Shown: piece by piece, positions 45,344 to 59,590 of the stretch
How the letters are laid out: each line of letters starts with the position of its first letter
Numbering within the stretch: the stretch's first letter is position 1
Assembly: GCA_016987375.1 (NCBI GenBank)
Contig: PJRA01000508.1
Span: 1,408,804-1,472,803 of the forward strand
Source of the DNA: Brachionus koreanus
Lineage: Eukaryota; Rotifera; Eurotatoria; Ploima; Brachionidae
Direction of reading: 5' to 3'
Length of the DNA: 64,000 nucleotides
Made by a program: the position numbers and the translations under genes
The notes under the pieces: model-generated
Told to the model about the DNA's origin: nothing
Database searches by the model: none
What the model saw: only the letters and a program-made list of their open reading frames with translations

Positions 45344-47303
45344 TTTGTTTAAATTAATTTCAAAAATTAAGTTAAGTTTTCACTATTTTTTTCAAAGCAA
45401 CTTTTAATTTTAGAAATTCAAAATTTTTGTTTCCGTGGAAACTTGACGCCGAAAATAAATTGTTAATTTTGAATTCAATTTTGTCTTTTATCCTGGTTAA
45501 ACAAAATAAATAATTAAGTTTTGATTATAATTAAAAATGACCACAAAGTATTCTTTTATCAAAATTTAAAAAAATCTTTTTTATGAAAGAACTATAGATT
45601 TAGAGATTACAATATAAACAATATTTTTCTCGGTAGAACCGAGACAAACAGTTTTTTCATTTGAATTTTAATTAAATTTTTTGTCAAAGATGACATAAAT
45701 AATGTTTTATTTTTTACCTATAACCCATCACTTAAAACATTAATATTTCTGGGCCAGGCTATGAATAAATAATTTTTGTGCTATCAATTTTTTTGACTTG
45801 AAAAACTCTTAAAAAAATATAAAATATACAACAAAAAATAGTATACTCTTTGTATTCTGAAAATAATTGACCATTCACTCAAAGTTTTTTTGAAATAGTA
45901 TTATTTAGTGGTCAACTTATCTTGTGTGGTGAGATGTCATCAATGAAACTTTGAATATTTGTCATTTTTATAGAAATAGAATTATTGGGTGTATCATCTC
46001 AGGTCATTTAAAGTTATTTTTTAAATTTTTCAAAGCAAAACCATATTATTTTATTTAAAAAAATTCATTTTCTAAATTATATTTTTATGCTCTTTAGGAA
46101 AAAATAATAAGCTTTTAGGTGTTACAAGGGTTTTTTTGGGTGAATTAAAATGTATTTTTTTATTTAGAATTTTAAAATGATGATGATGATGATTTTTTTT
46201 ACGTGATTTACACCCGGTGTAGGTTTTTTCTAACCTTGACGGGGAAAACCAATTTAAATAAAGCTAACCATTAAGCTTATCGTAAACTATGGGCCATAGC
46301 TTGACTAAGCGAAAGACGTATCCCTGTCTAATTATTTTATAGGATTAATCTGAAGGCTAGATTTCTTCTAAGAAAATGGGATTAAAACAGTGGAAGTGAT
46401 TAAGAATAAAGTTTCTCACTAAAATACATGATGATTGTAGAATTACATGGTTCCATGTGGCATAAAGTTCATAGAGTACATTAAAGTCAACGATGGTTAT
46501 GATACAAAGTATATAAAGTTCATAAATGTCAGAGTAAAAAGAGAATTTTATGACTTAACCAATTTATTTAAAATACTGACCATTTTTTAATTTTTTACTA
46601 AAAAAATATTTAAAAAAATACTTAAAATTTATATTTATTTATTTGTTTTTTTATTTATACTTCTTATTCACTCCTTGTAGAGCATTGGTTCATTACTTTT
46701 GATTTACACTCATGTCGATCTTTCGCCTTAACCCTATCTTCTCCGCATGTCATTTCGATTAGCTTTTTTGTGATTGTTGACCTCCATGTTACAGTTGGTT
46801 TTCCTGCTTTAAGTCGCCCTCGTGTTATTCATTGGAAGGCCTTTTTATTTATTTGCCGTGTTAGTCGTCAATTTCAAAACCAATATTCATACATAGAGAT
46901 TAATTATTTTGGAGCAAAAATTTTATTTTTTTGTTAATTTTTCCATTGGAATGACAATTCATAAATATTAACTTTTTTACTAGCCTCATTGACAATACCT
47001 CCAAATGTGTGTTAGAAATTTAAACTTAATTGTTCAAATCTTTTATTTATAAACTAAATATATTTATATATAAAATAAACAACAGTAATGTCAATTTACA
47101 TTAAAAAAAAGGTGAGTAAATAACAGTCAATCAAATGCAATATGTCAGAATAAATTTTAAAAATTAAATACCAAAATTTGCAATTATCCACTTGACGCCT
47201 TGTATGTTTAAACGACTAATCTCAGTTTTTGAAAAAAAAATCTTTAATTAAATTCAATTAATTGTGACATATTGAATGATTTTTAAAATTTTTAAAGTTA
47301 ATG
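45344..47303. other. Intergenic region with a LINE 3' fragment
   Basis: Upstream of MORN1 and downstream of the DPP gene. Holds the LINE fragment at about 46185-46875. The rest is AT-rich with no gene. Confidence 0.45.
46185..46875 (-). mobile_element. LINE 3' end with ATC-repeat tail
   Basis: On the minus strand 46835-46675 reads GRLKAGKPTVTWRSTITKKL, then CGEDRVKAKDRHECKSKVM and CSTRSE-stop. This resembles the C-terminus of RTE/R4-like LINE polyproteins (GRPKxTWRRTI...KDRxxWR...CSTR). Towards lower coordinates follows about 480 bases of possible 3' UTR, ending in a run of GATGATGATGATGAT at 46184-46199, which on the minus strand is an ATC microsatellite tail. The upstream RT is missing, as in 5'-truncated insertions. 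Confidence 0.6.
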
Positions 47304-50300
47304 CTAATCTGAATCTTCTTTCGAATTTATTTTAGTATTTTCCAATAGATGATGATAATTTAGTTGCTCATAATAATTTTGATAATCCAAATCATAGCAT
47401 TTTAGAAGAAATTTGCTAATTTGCTGATATAAATTTTGTTGAGTTTGATCATCAGGTGTATGTGGCACGTCTGGATAAACTTCAAAATCAAGATCTAATT
47501 TGGTCTTTCTTAGAACCTTGGCCAAATTTGCACTATGCTGAAAGTGAACATTGTCTTTCAAAAGAATAAAATTAATTAAATTTTTTGTATAAAAAATCTT
47601 TTAAATCTATTATTAACGACAAAAAAGTTAGAAATAATAAAATATAGATTTATTGATTTAAATGAATTCTTTTTCATAATTACCATCTCCTGTTCCATGG
47701 ATCAAAAGCATTTTTCTTTTATCCAAAAATCTCCCGTTTTTTAATGCCAAATCTGTTAGGTTTGATTTCTAATTGAATATTAGATTTTACAAAAATAACA
47801 TGTAAAGCTAAGTAAAATTACTTCGTAGGCATGTCTATTATGAGAAAAAGAGCCTAAATATCTTTCCGTATAAGCAGAATCATACTTGAGCCAGTCGGTG
47901 ACTGGCGCTCCGCTGACTGCACATTTAAATGGACTTTTTTCTTGGAATAATGCCATAGCTGAAAGAAATCCTCCATAAGACTAAATTTTAGAAATTTTGT
48001 CAAAAAATAAGCCTAAGAAATTTTTAGATAGACAAACCCATCCCCATATCGCAAAATGCTCATCCGATACATAGACCTCATGCTTGAGAGTACTTTTCAA
48101 ATTTTTTATAGCATTTTAACACAATTTTTTAAGTTTTGATTTTACTTGGCCAAAGCTATTTGATCTTTTGTTTCAAGCTCTCCTAATTTTTTGGCTACTG
48201 ACTTCATAAATTTATCACCATTGGCATCAGTGCCTCTGCCATCCATTGACGCTATAATCATATCAAAATTTACGCACAAATATGCCTCGAATTTTCTAAT
48301 CCTAAATTGAAAATCAACTACTTGACTTGAAGGTCCATTATAGCTTAAAACAATTAAATAGACATTTTATCATTATATTTTTGTTCTATCTTACACATAA
48401 ATTAACACAGGATAAACTTTTCTTAGTGGATCAAAATTTGGAGGATATAAAATCTCAGCATCAGCATCTTTAAAATCATTTAATAATTTTTTTTCTTTTA
48501 AAAATTTAATATTACAAAAATTAGAAGAATTATCCAAATGAACTCTCAAATAACTTCGTCGAGGTAGAATTTTAGATTTTACTTTTTCACTTAGTTCTTC
48601 GTTGCGCTCAAAAACATCTGTTGATTTAATGAAAAAAAATTAATTTTAATTCGGATAAAATTTTCAATTTTTACATGAGTAGGAATCATTTTCTGACTTT
48701 TTAATCCAAGATATTGGAATTCTATCGCCTAGACATTCAAGTAAATAATAATCACCGCCATGACTGAAATGAGCTGAATGATAAAGACAGTTATTTTCGG
48801 ACGTCAAAGGCTGCATGTTAGCTGATGGGTCATCGTATTGAATTTTAATGGATGAATTGCAGGTAAGACAATATCCAAGTCTTGTTGCATCATTCACTCT
48901 TTTTCTGTACGAATATTTATTATTATTTTTTTGAAAAATTAACCAACTAACCTGAATAAGTGTCTTTGTTTGGGATCTCCATCAGTGGCCAAATAATAAA
49001 GATCTCCAGTTTTTTCACTGAATGAGAGCATTTCAACTACATCGAATTTGTGATGAGTGACTGGATATGCTTCTCCACTCTAAACAAACAAATAAAAATA
49101 AATTTATAAAATTTCCAATTTTCAAATACTCTTGTGTCAAATGAAATTATTGTTTTAAATCCCTCATAAGGCCATATTTGAAAATAGTAGTTGTATCTAG
49201 AAGAAACTAAAAGACCATGGGGTAAAAACCAGCCATTTTCATGTCCTCGAGGAGCTGTGGGATATTCCTTTTAGAAAAAATTTCCCTTATCAGATAGTTT
49301 AATTTTTTTTTCAAATCAATTACTTTTTGGTATATTTTATAACTTGGCTTGACATTTAGTTGAAGATTTTCATAGATAACTGTTAAAGATTTGTCCTGGC
49401 GTCTATTGACATAAACCACAATCAACGAATTATCAGCAAGCCATTTCAAATTCCATACATAACAATTGCTATATATTTTTTTAATTTAAATTTTTATTTT
49501 TAATAGAAAAATTAATTAAAAAAAAGTTGCTAAAAGATATTTTTTTTGCTAAAACTTCTATTTTTTTTTGAAATGATACTTTTCTGCTTAGTAATAACCT
49601 GAATTTTATTATAATAAAAAATTTTAATTTTTTTTTGTAATAAAGTTAATTGATCGAATCTAGTATTTTAATCTTCAAAATATTTTTTAAGTTCTGTTAT
49701 CAACGCTCATTTGAATAAAAGCATTTTGCAAATGGTATCAGTTAATGTTTTTAAATTTATTTCTTTAAGAAATTATCAGTTAACAACTCAGAGCAACTAT
49801 TCTAGAAGAAAAATGAATGCAATTTTATTGTTATTCTGAAAATGTTTCTTAATCCATAAATGCTTCATTTATTCAATAAACAAGAAGAATATCGTTAAAA
49901 TGTAAATAACTTCTTTTTGAATTATAGTTTTTTTCTTTTTCTCAAAAAGCTTAATGAATTTATAATTGAATTTTTAAAAAGAAAAATAATAGAAGCGTTT
50001 TAGATGATTAATTTTAATGAGTTTATAATAAAAATTAAAAATAAATAGAAAAAAATTAATTTGAAATTCATTTTACTTGGGGTCAAATGAGTCTGAAAAT
50101 GGAAGATCTAATTCCATATTTTGCTGATTTATGGTATTATATACATAAACTTTTGCAATTGGATTTGGTGTGTCTGGTTTGGGATACCTCACTCGATTAA
50201 TATGGCCATAAGGTGATCCATCATACATTCGAAATTCATAAAATTTTACATTACTATCATCAAACTTGATAAATGCTAGTTTAGTGCTATCTGGAGACCA

Positions 50301-53300
50301 CCACATTGCATTAGTGTGATAAAGTATTTCTTCCTCATACAGCCAGTCAGTCACTCCATTATAAACAAATGAATCTTTTCCATCGTTTGTAATTTTTATT
50401 GATTCCCTTGAGCCATCAAAATAGCTTTCCATTAAATAAATATCATTTTCATAAACAAAAGCCAATTTTCTACTATTTGGCGAAAGAAGGGCATTTTGAA
50501 TACGATCAGTGTTGTACACACCAGTAGGCAGAACATCATAACTCCTTAATAGAAAGTTTATATTTAGTTTTTTAAATATTTTTCTGTCAACTTACACATT
50601 GCTGTTTGTGTTGAATATTTTATACCGGGAAATAACCGAATGACGGTACAAATACTTTATGTCATAGGATAATAGAACAAATGTTGGATCATTGGTAACA
50701 GAAAATTTAAATTTGCTGCCAACTAATTGTTTGAGTGTATTATTAGACATTAAAACATTTTCAGTCTGTGATTTACAATCAAATACCATTAAATTTAAAT
50801 GATCAGTTTGGTAAACAAAAGTGTCGTCTAAAATCAATATCTAAAATTTATTCCTTAATTATATTTTTTAAATAATTACCGCCTGTCCAAATACCATTAA
50901 ATCTTTTAGGTTCAAAATTTTCACTAATTATGTCATCTAAAGTAAATAGAGTTTGCTCATTGTTGCTACTTCCGGCTTAAAAAACAATTGAATTTTTACT
51001 GTATATCTTTTATTAAAAGTTATTTTTACTTGGTTTTTTTATAATAACTGCCATTACAATCATCGAACATACAAAAAATATCACCAAAAATGAAATGCCT
51101 ATTCCCCTCCAATTTCTGGCATTTGTATTTGATCCAACAAGCTCCTAAAAATAGTTTTAAGTTAAACTGTCAATCTTAATTTAGTACTTAGCATAGCAAA
51201 AATCAATTTTATCATTTTTACATACATAAATGTAATAGTTTATTCTCCTAATTGTCCTGAGGACCATTTTTAAAATAAGTTTTGTATAATGATTTAAAAA
51301 AATACAGATTATTCTAGTCAGTTTGAAAATAGCTTTTCTTTTTCTTTTTTTTCTTTTAACAAACTGTTTTATAATTCAATTTAAAAAGAGTTTTCATTTA
51401 ATTTTCTTATTAGGTTAATAATTGTCGAGTAGAATTTCCGTCATGCTTTCCATTGTTTAGCTAATAAATGAATCTTTTTTATCAGTTTTATTAAAATTTG
51501 ACTAAAGTAAGAAAAATCATTAAGACTTTGTTCTAAAATTAATTTAATTTAGAAATCTAATTAACTCATATGTTGAACACCCGCCATCTTTAAAAAGGAG
51601 AACAAATAATATTGTTATCTTTTGGTATTCTTTAGTTTTAAACCGGATTTTCTATATTTAAATTTTTAAAAGAAAAAAAATTACTCTCGAAAATACTAAC
51701 TAAAATATGACACGCGTTATAACGTGCTCATTTTAAAGGCAGAGACCAACAATAGTAGTATTGTTAATGCATTTTTGAAAATAGGATTTTTAGATTAAAA
51801 AGCATCATAATAAACTATTTTAATTAAAATCATACAAAAAGCTGTAAATTAAAATACTTAGATACTTTGATAAATACGATTTTAACTCTATATGTACCAA
51901 AAATTTATATAAATAAAAGAAAAAATAAAAATTTTGAAAATGTAAAGAGCTTTCCGTGGCTAGCGATGTTGGTTTAGCTTGGTTAGCTGGTTAGTCATTT
52001 TTTGGTTAACCAATTTTTTAACTAAATTCAATTATTTAAACAAATTTGTAATTTTTTAAATTTTGAGTTCAAAATTCAAAGTACAATATTATGACTTTTT
52101 GAATGAAATAAAATTTACTCTTTAATTAATTAATCCTTAATAAAGATAATAATTGATCTTGAATGATAATGAAAAATGATCAAAACATTTTAAATAAGCA
52201 ATTAAATTTTAATTTATTTTTGGAAATTACAATCCTTTTTAGAGAGTCTAAAAATAACGCTTTGAAATGATGCAAAAATCTGCGAAGAAATTTAATTGCT
52301 TATTTAAAATGTTTTGATCATTTTTGAAAAATGAAATTTGATCAAAAATTTTACTTTGGCCCAAAATCTCTATTCGTGACAAAGATTGAAACACCAAAGC
52401 TCAAATATAAAATTATAAATTTTTTCGAAATAAAAAATAAAAATTTTTTTACTAAAGATAAGATTTAATATTTTATTTAAAAAACATGGAGAGTATTGTT
52501 TAAATTTATTTTTAAATATATCAATTAATAATTAATTAAATGTTTAATTACAATTCAATTTTAGATAGTTAGCTTTTTCCTAAAATAGTTTTATTTAAAT
52601 TTTAACTATGGTAAAACTTAAACAAGCTTTTTTTTTGATAAATATTCAAATTTATAGAACCATATTTCATATTTCTGTAAATAAGACCCTTTTTTTAAAA
52701 TCATACCAACATTCAATTTGTTTCATCACTTTATTTTATAAGTCTATTTTGAAGAAAATTATCTATCTGTTTAGGTCTTAAATTAATTTACTAAATTTCA
52801 ATTTATCTTTAAATCTATGTTGCTTAAGATTTTGAAAGTTTTAGTTTTGGCAGAGAAATTCTTTAAATTCTCAGAAAATTGAATTTTTTAGAACAAAGAT
52901 TTAAAATTTGAACACAACTAAAAAGAAAATTGAACAACTAAAAATTTACACAATGTTTGTTTAAAAATCGAGCTTTAAATAATTTTATTTTATTGTGTTG
53001 ACTTGATTTATTTTTTAATAAACAAAAATAAACATAAATTATTTGTTGAAATTACGAGAAAAATTTCTTTTCTTCTAAAACTAATTTTTTGTAACTAAGG
53101 TTTAAAATCTCAATTTTTTTACTTCGAATAGCCTAAAAAACATTAAATTAATTAATTTATACCTCCATTTGATCTTGGTTGGATGCTGCTGGAGCAGACT
53201 TTTTGCCTACAAAATGCATTTTAGGCCTATATAAAATATTAAATTTCTCAAAAAAATTCTAGTTCAAATTTATTTCGATTTTAGGATTTATTTTTACTCA

Positions 53301-54516
53301 GTTAACAAATAAGTTTCATTAAAACAAAGCTTAACTAACTGTTGTTCAAAAATACTTCTGTTTTCCCATAAGAAAACAACTTATCAAATTTAACTATTTG
53401 AGAAACAAAATATAAAAAAAATTAAGCATAAAAATGCTTAAATGAGCTTTCTAATAGATGCAAAGCTCAAGTTTTTTATTGATATAATGTTTGATTTTTA
53501 AGGAACAAATTGAATACATTGTAAATTAAGCCAGCATATATTTTAAGTCTTAAACTTCATTTTTTTAAGATTAATAAATCTCAATTTATTAGAAAATTGG
53601 TAAATAAGTATTGCTTATTATGATTTTGATTGAGAGCACTAGATCTAGAAGCCAAAAACTTGACAATGAGCTAAGGCAACTGAAAATTATTGTTATCGAA
53701 AAATTTGTTTTGTCTTTAAGAAATTCAAATAATAATACTTGGTGTGTTTATTTAGCAAGTATAAAATTCACTATATTTTTGTTATCCTACCATTTATCTT
53801 TTCCTCAAATTTGATTAATTTGCATTTGTCATATCAAAATTTTGCTCACCGATGTCAGAAAAAGCTATTCAAAATAGCTCCAAAAAAAAATTGAATACTT
53901 ACTTTAAGATTCATGTTGATAAAACTTTATCAAAGTAATTTTGCCAACAGTGAAATTAATGAGTTTAAAAAAATAAATGAAAAAAAAGCGATGTTATTTT
54001 TTTTCAGCTAACCTTTAGAAACCTTTAAACATTTAAAAAAAATTATATTAAGCTTCAAATGATTAATTCCGACTAGCATTTAATATTGGTTTATTGTTTG
54101 CTCATTTAAATCCCGGTAAGGCTTAGCTACCTCTTTCTTAAGATACACACACTATTTTAAAATAAATAAAATTAAATATGGGTGTTTATTAATTATAAAT
54201 TGATCATTTATTTTAGATTTGGAAAATCATGACATTAGCTTTAGGCTTAATAAGAAAGTATATGCTCTTGGAAAAATCCTACTGAACCGCTTTAATCCTT
54301 TTGCTTTTGTCTGTCTAAAAATCTTTTTATCAGACTTGTTCATAAGTCAATAGTAATTTGATTTTTTTTGAATAAATTTAATTAATTTCAACAAAAAAAA
54401 ACGGAAAGATAAAATTTATTTTACTATAAATTTAAATTTTATTTTACTTAATTAATTTGAATTTAGAAAAAGATTTAAACAAGATCTATACGTACCTCGT
54501 CTTGTTGACCATCCAT
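47304..54516 (-). CDS. DPP6/DPP10-like type II membrane serine peptidase
   Basis: S9B prolyl-oligopeptidase family. Two candidate first exons, 53163-53219 (MHFVGKKS...) and 54496-54516 (MDGQQDE), both end in phase 0 before exon 51030-51144. That exon encodes ELVGSNTNARNWRGIGISFL and a single transmembrane helix, very like DPP6/DPP10. Further exons: 50880-50975, 50596-50827, 50077-50544 (with DWLYEEEILYHTNAMWWSP, the Glu pair that binds substrate N-termini), 49.4 kb and on, to 47304-47554. The hydrolase domain has IWGW-SYGGF (nucleophile Ser, split by an intron at about 47980-48040), LLIHGTGDDNVHFQ (Asp) and YPDVPH (His). Vertebrate DPP6/10 lack the Ser, so this copy may be an active dipeptidyl peptidase. 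The acidic end (KINSKEDSD) also resembles DPP6. The 5' introns are about 2.0 and 3.4 kb. Confidence 0.85.
52172..52325. repeat. Hairpin MITE-like inverted repeat
   Basis: Arms 52172-52206 and 52291-52325 are perfect 35-base reverse complements (left arm begins AAAAATGATCAAAACATT) with an 84-base middle. It lies in the long 5' intron of the DPP6/10-like gene. No target-site duplication is clear. Confidence 0.8.
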
Positions 54517-57500
54517 GATCCCTTTTTTAAATCTATTTAGCTGAGAATTGAATTTCAACGATTTAAGTCAAGTTAATAAAATAATTAATTGTACAGTATT
54601 TTTAATTAAAACCCATCGATTTCAATTGATTAGCTCAAATAGGAATTTGGGTGAATTTTTAAAATTTTCTTCCAAGAATTCGACTAGAAAATAATAAACC
54701 CATAAAAAAAAATTGATTAAAATATATAGATTTTAGCTTTTATTTGAAGAAAATAATCATTTTTTTTTCTACAAAAAATTTATTCTTTTTTAGTTAATAT
54801 TTTATTTCAACACAAGCAAATACAAATATTTAAACTATTCTTTAATCATATCTGCTATCTATTCGAAAGCTACTCACTATCGACCTTTTGCCAAATTTCA
54901 AATTGACTATTGATACTAATTAAAAGTTTGTAATATTGCCCCCTTTTCAGCAACAAACGCCTAATTAAACCCTAAATACCAAGAGATTTAATGTATCCTA
55001 AATCTAAAATTCTATTGCACTATGTAAAGGCTTAAATAAAATATTTTATAAATTTCCTTTTTGATTTATTATGTATTTTGTAAAAAAAAAATTATATAAA
55101 GATAAATAGAAAACAAATGAGAATTTGATTGAGCGTTCGATAGAAAAAAAATTAAACAATAAAAAGATGAGATTAAAATCCCAAACGATATGAATATAAT
55201 TCTATCGAATATGATTCCCATGAATATAGTTTAAATTAAACACTTTTTAAATCAGAGTATTGTTTGTTGATTCAAGATATTTTTGTCTTTTAGTCGCATA
55301 CTGCAAATTAATAACAAATATTATATATTTTTCTTTAAAATTGCGTTACTGCTAATCTAATTGAAATGGAATCTGGCTGTTAACACATGTAAAAAAAGCT
55401 TGTCGACAAGGAAAATTCCGTTTCTTAATTAAATATATTAATTCGCATCAGGAAAGCTTTAAACACTTTTTTATAGATATTAAATGAAAATTTGGCATTT
55501 TTCAATTTTTATGAATAAATTTTTTTTGAGCAAAAAAGAACTCAAAGCTTTAATTATTAATCTCTTTTAAAAATAATAACAACATAAAAATATTTGTCTA
55601 AAAGCTTTGAAAGCTATCATTAACTTGTCTCAAAATTACTTTATGCTGTTTTGTCTAATCTAATAAAAAAAATTAATAAAATTATTAGCTAGACTTTATA
55701 TAAAAGCTTTTACTAACTTAAAGATTCAATGAATTATGCAAATAGAATTACTCTAACACTTGAAAAATTTTCACAAGGAAAAATAAAAATTCAACAACGT
55801 GATAAAAAAATTAGAATTGATCAAATTTGAAAAAATTTATATTTTTTGCACAAGTTGTAATTATTATTAGGCTTTCAAATTAGCTATTTAAAGAAGAAAA
55901 TATGCAGCCGAAAAAAATTCATTAGCTCATTTGTATCCGATTAAAGCTAAAATTCAATTTTGTTCTCTATACCACAAGTGAAACTAAAATAAACAAATGG
56001 GAATTATTTATTGTCTGATAAATGTTATTCTAAACCGATAACAGATAATGGTTAGGTTTAATAAATTTTTAGTTTGGAATACATTCCTTTTATATTTATT
56101 TATATTTATTTCATAATAAAAATAACTATTTTTAAACATAATTAATCTACTAGTAAAACAAGTTAATGAGCTAACTAAAACAAATTTCATAAAATATCTA
56201 GGAATTATTGTCAATAATTTTTTCATTTAAAAAAATAAGATATATTCTAGAAATTAAGTTTGATTAATCTAAATTTTTATTCATGTAATAAAACGCATAG
56301 AAAAGTGAGTAAAAACTTATTCATTTTTGAATTCAAGTCCCAAATAAATTTCTTATTTGTTTTCATTATTCATGCACAATAATTTTTCAAGAACATAAAC
56401 AATTAAGATAATTGATGAATGCATGGAAGTTCTAGCATGTTTTTTTTTTCTTCGGGAAGAAATTAATTGTGAATAATTGCAAAATTTAAAAATTTAGTTA
56501 TTCATAAATTGATTAGTGCTGGAAAAACTGAAGCATTTTATTTCCAAGTACTTACGTCCATTATTGTTCAGAGAATAGTTGAGTTAAAATTTGGGCTCGT
56601 AAAACATGATGAAAAAAATTTATCTAAATCATAAAAAAATTTGAAAGTATTTAATTAAAAATCTTGTTCAAGGTAACAAAAAGAGCATTAACATGACTAA
56701 AATATGCTTCTTTTTTTATTGATTTTTTTTTGTATTAACCTAAGTTTAATAAATGATATAAAAATATTAAAAAAAAAACAAATTTTGTAATGAAAAATTA
56801 AAAGCTTTGTTCAAAGAAAACAAAACTATTTTGCGATCTGGTGTTAAAAAATATAGCAGATTGTGATTCTAATACAAATTTTAAAATTGTTATCAAGTAA
56901 GAGTAAATTTTTGTTGGGTAGTTTTATATATGGTGTTTATAGAAATAATTAATTATGAATCTTGAATCATAAAATTCTAATATAAGCTAGTTTTGATTAT
57001 TCCATCAATATTGTTTATTTGATATTAACTTTATTAAATGTCAATTTTTATGACCTAGAGCCTTAAGTTGCTTTTTTAATTTTCTTGTTTAAGTACAGAT
57101 TTAGAATAGAAAATTGAAAAATCAAGTAAAAAAATTAAATTAAAAAAAATGAAATAAATATAAAATTCTAAACTCAAAATAACATTAAAAAAAGATTATT
57201 TTAATTTCTTTATTTTCCATGAAAAACAATTAGAAATTTTTTTTTAGGTTTTAAAAATAAATAATTAGTATAATTAAAAACATTGCTTGAACAAAGCTCA
57301 TAACCATTATTTATTGCCTAAATGAGAATGGAATTTAAGCGTTGAAGTATAAATTAAACGCTGTTGCATAAAACATTGATATAGTCAGGAATAAATAAAA
57401 CATGAAAAATCATTTGATTAAAACTTTGTTTTGAAATTGATTTTAAATTCTGAAAACAATCTTACTAATTAAGGAATTTTTTAGAAAATTGTTATATCGG

Positions 57501-59449
57501 AAATTTTTCTCATTTTAATATTACTTAATATGCAATTGATTGCAGGCTAAAAATTAGATAACAAATTATTCTCAATTAAAATTAACTGACAAATTTAAAT
57601 AATTATCAACTCTTTTATTTTTAATTCCCTATATTTTCACATTTTGAATAGAATTCCTAATTTCAAGAATGACTTTTTCATAAAAAATAAAATTCTATTC
57701 AAATAATTATTAATTTAAATCATAGCTAAAAACCTGTTTTTTCGTTTTTTTTTTGGTTGTATTTATTAATTAAAGGTATATTTTAAGCTAAAAAAATTTT
57801 CTAAAGTTCTTAAAATCTTTTCTTTAAAATATTTTCGAGAAAGAGATCTTAATTTTTAAAAAAGATTTCAATTTTTATTTTAAATGCGAGAGATAAATTT
57901 AAAAAATAAATTTTTTGTTATTTTTTATTTTATTATAGCTAAATTGGATCTGAACAAATAGCTCAATAAATCTAAAGCTTTTTTGCAGTTTTTTTTTTAT
58001 AAGAAATAGTCTCTAGCTTTTTTGACTTTAAGCTAAACCTGACCGTAGAATGTTAACTACTTTTATTATTATTATTATAAGCTAACTAAATAGATTCATT
58101 TAACTTTATTTTTTAAAGAGTTTGTAGTGCTAGTTTTATCGTATTTTTTAAAGACTAGATTTAAATTTAACTCTAGAAAACCTGAGCGATTTCCCTTTTT
58201 TAAAAATTTAAACTTAAATATATTTTGATAGAAATAAAATTTTATAAGATGGCTTTTAAAAATTAAAAATTTTATTTTTTTAATTCTTAAAATAAATAAT
58301 TAAATTTCAGTAAAAACATTCAAAATGTCTTCATAAATAAATTTGAATTTTTTTAATAATCTGTCGAGCTTCTAGAGTTAAGTAATATTTGATTAAGAGA
58401 AAAAAAAGTATAATAAAATAATAATTAACATGCACATTATAACGATAAAATTCAACAAAATGAATTTTTAAGTTGTGTCGGTGATCACACTCGATTACTT
58501 TTTTGATCAAAGTAGATTACATTCCTGCAACTTTTAATATTTTTAAATCTATTATCTTATGACCTAATTGAAAATTGAGAAATATACTAGTTTCTAACAA
58601 AAAATTCCACAGCAAGGATTTTTTACTTGTAATGGTAATTGTATAGCTTAAGAGCAAAAGTCAATTCAAAAATAGACTATTTTTAGCTGAAATTTGAGTC
58701 AAATAAGTTATATAAATGCAAATTGATATTCTCTTTCTGTTTTAGGCTAAGTTTTATAGAGCTAAAACCTTTGGTATCAATTTTTAAATATTAACCAAAT
58801 TTGGTATTTTGCACGACAAATTTTTGAAGAAAGCGAATTTAAAAAGATAATTTATGCTAAATTTATTTTCATGTTTTAACTTAAATGTCATTTCAAGAAT
58901 TTCATTTTAGATTATAGCATTCTGAATTTGATTTGATTTTTACTTAAGCCAAAGTAAATCTTTCGAGTTTTACCATACTAAAGAATTGATTCGATAAGTT
59001 CACTTAAATGAGAAAAATCTAATTAAAGTCACGAAACATTTTTTTTTAATATATACCTATTATTGATTTAATGTTAGTTCAAATAATTTTTTTCATTAAT
59101 TTTTTATAATATTTTCGGTGATAGTTTGGAAAATTGAAATAATTTCTATGGAAATTATTTGTGAAAAAATTTATATTTATAATTTATTTTTTATTAATTA
59201 ATAATTAAAATTTGAAAAATCATAAAATAAAAAAAGTTAAAATATTTATTTGATGTATGGAATAAGGTTCGCTTGAATAAAGAGCATAACCAAAAAATCT
59301 CTTCAACATACTTCTTTACTTTTTAACACAAAAAATTCTGACAATCATAAAAACTCTATTTTATAATAAATGTTGGCTGACTGGTGGCTGGACCACGAGT
59401 CAGTCAGTTTTTATTATTAAAGAAATAAAATAAAGTTCGAAAGCTGCCG

Positions 59450-59590
59450 AAATGATTGAGAGCAGTTTGTATTTATATCCGCGTATCCATTGTGTGATGC
59501 GTATTTGGGGATATGCGCCTGGAGGGCGCGTCTGCTGGATTTTCGGCAGATGGCACGTAATGGATGAGGAGACGATGTGTTGAGCGGATA
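59450..59590 (-). mobile_element. Retroelement pol fragment (DIRS/LTR type)
   Basis: The minus strand from 59577 reads LLIHYVPSAENPADAPSRRISP before a stop. H-V-P-S-x-x-N-P-A-D-x-P-S-R is the segment just after RNase H in DIRS-like and some LTR retroelements. Its base composition (many CG and GC steps) differs sharply from the flanking DNA, suggesting a younger arrival. Only about 45 codons are visible. Confidence 0.65.

Noticed and set aside
46184..46199. CRISPR or tandem array suggested by GATGATGAT
   Set aside because: It is a five-unit trinucleotide microsatellite, best read as a LINE tail.
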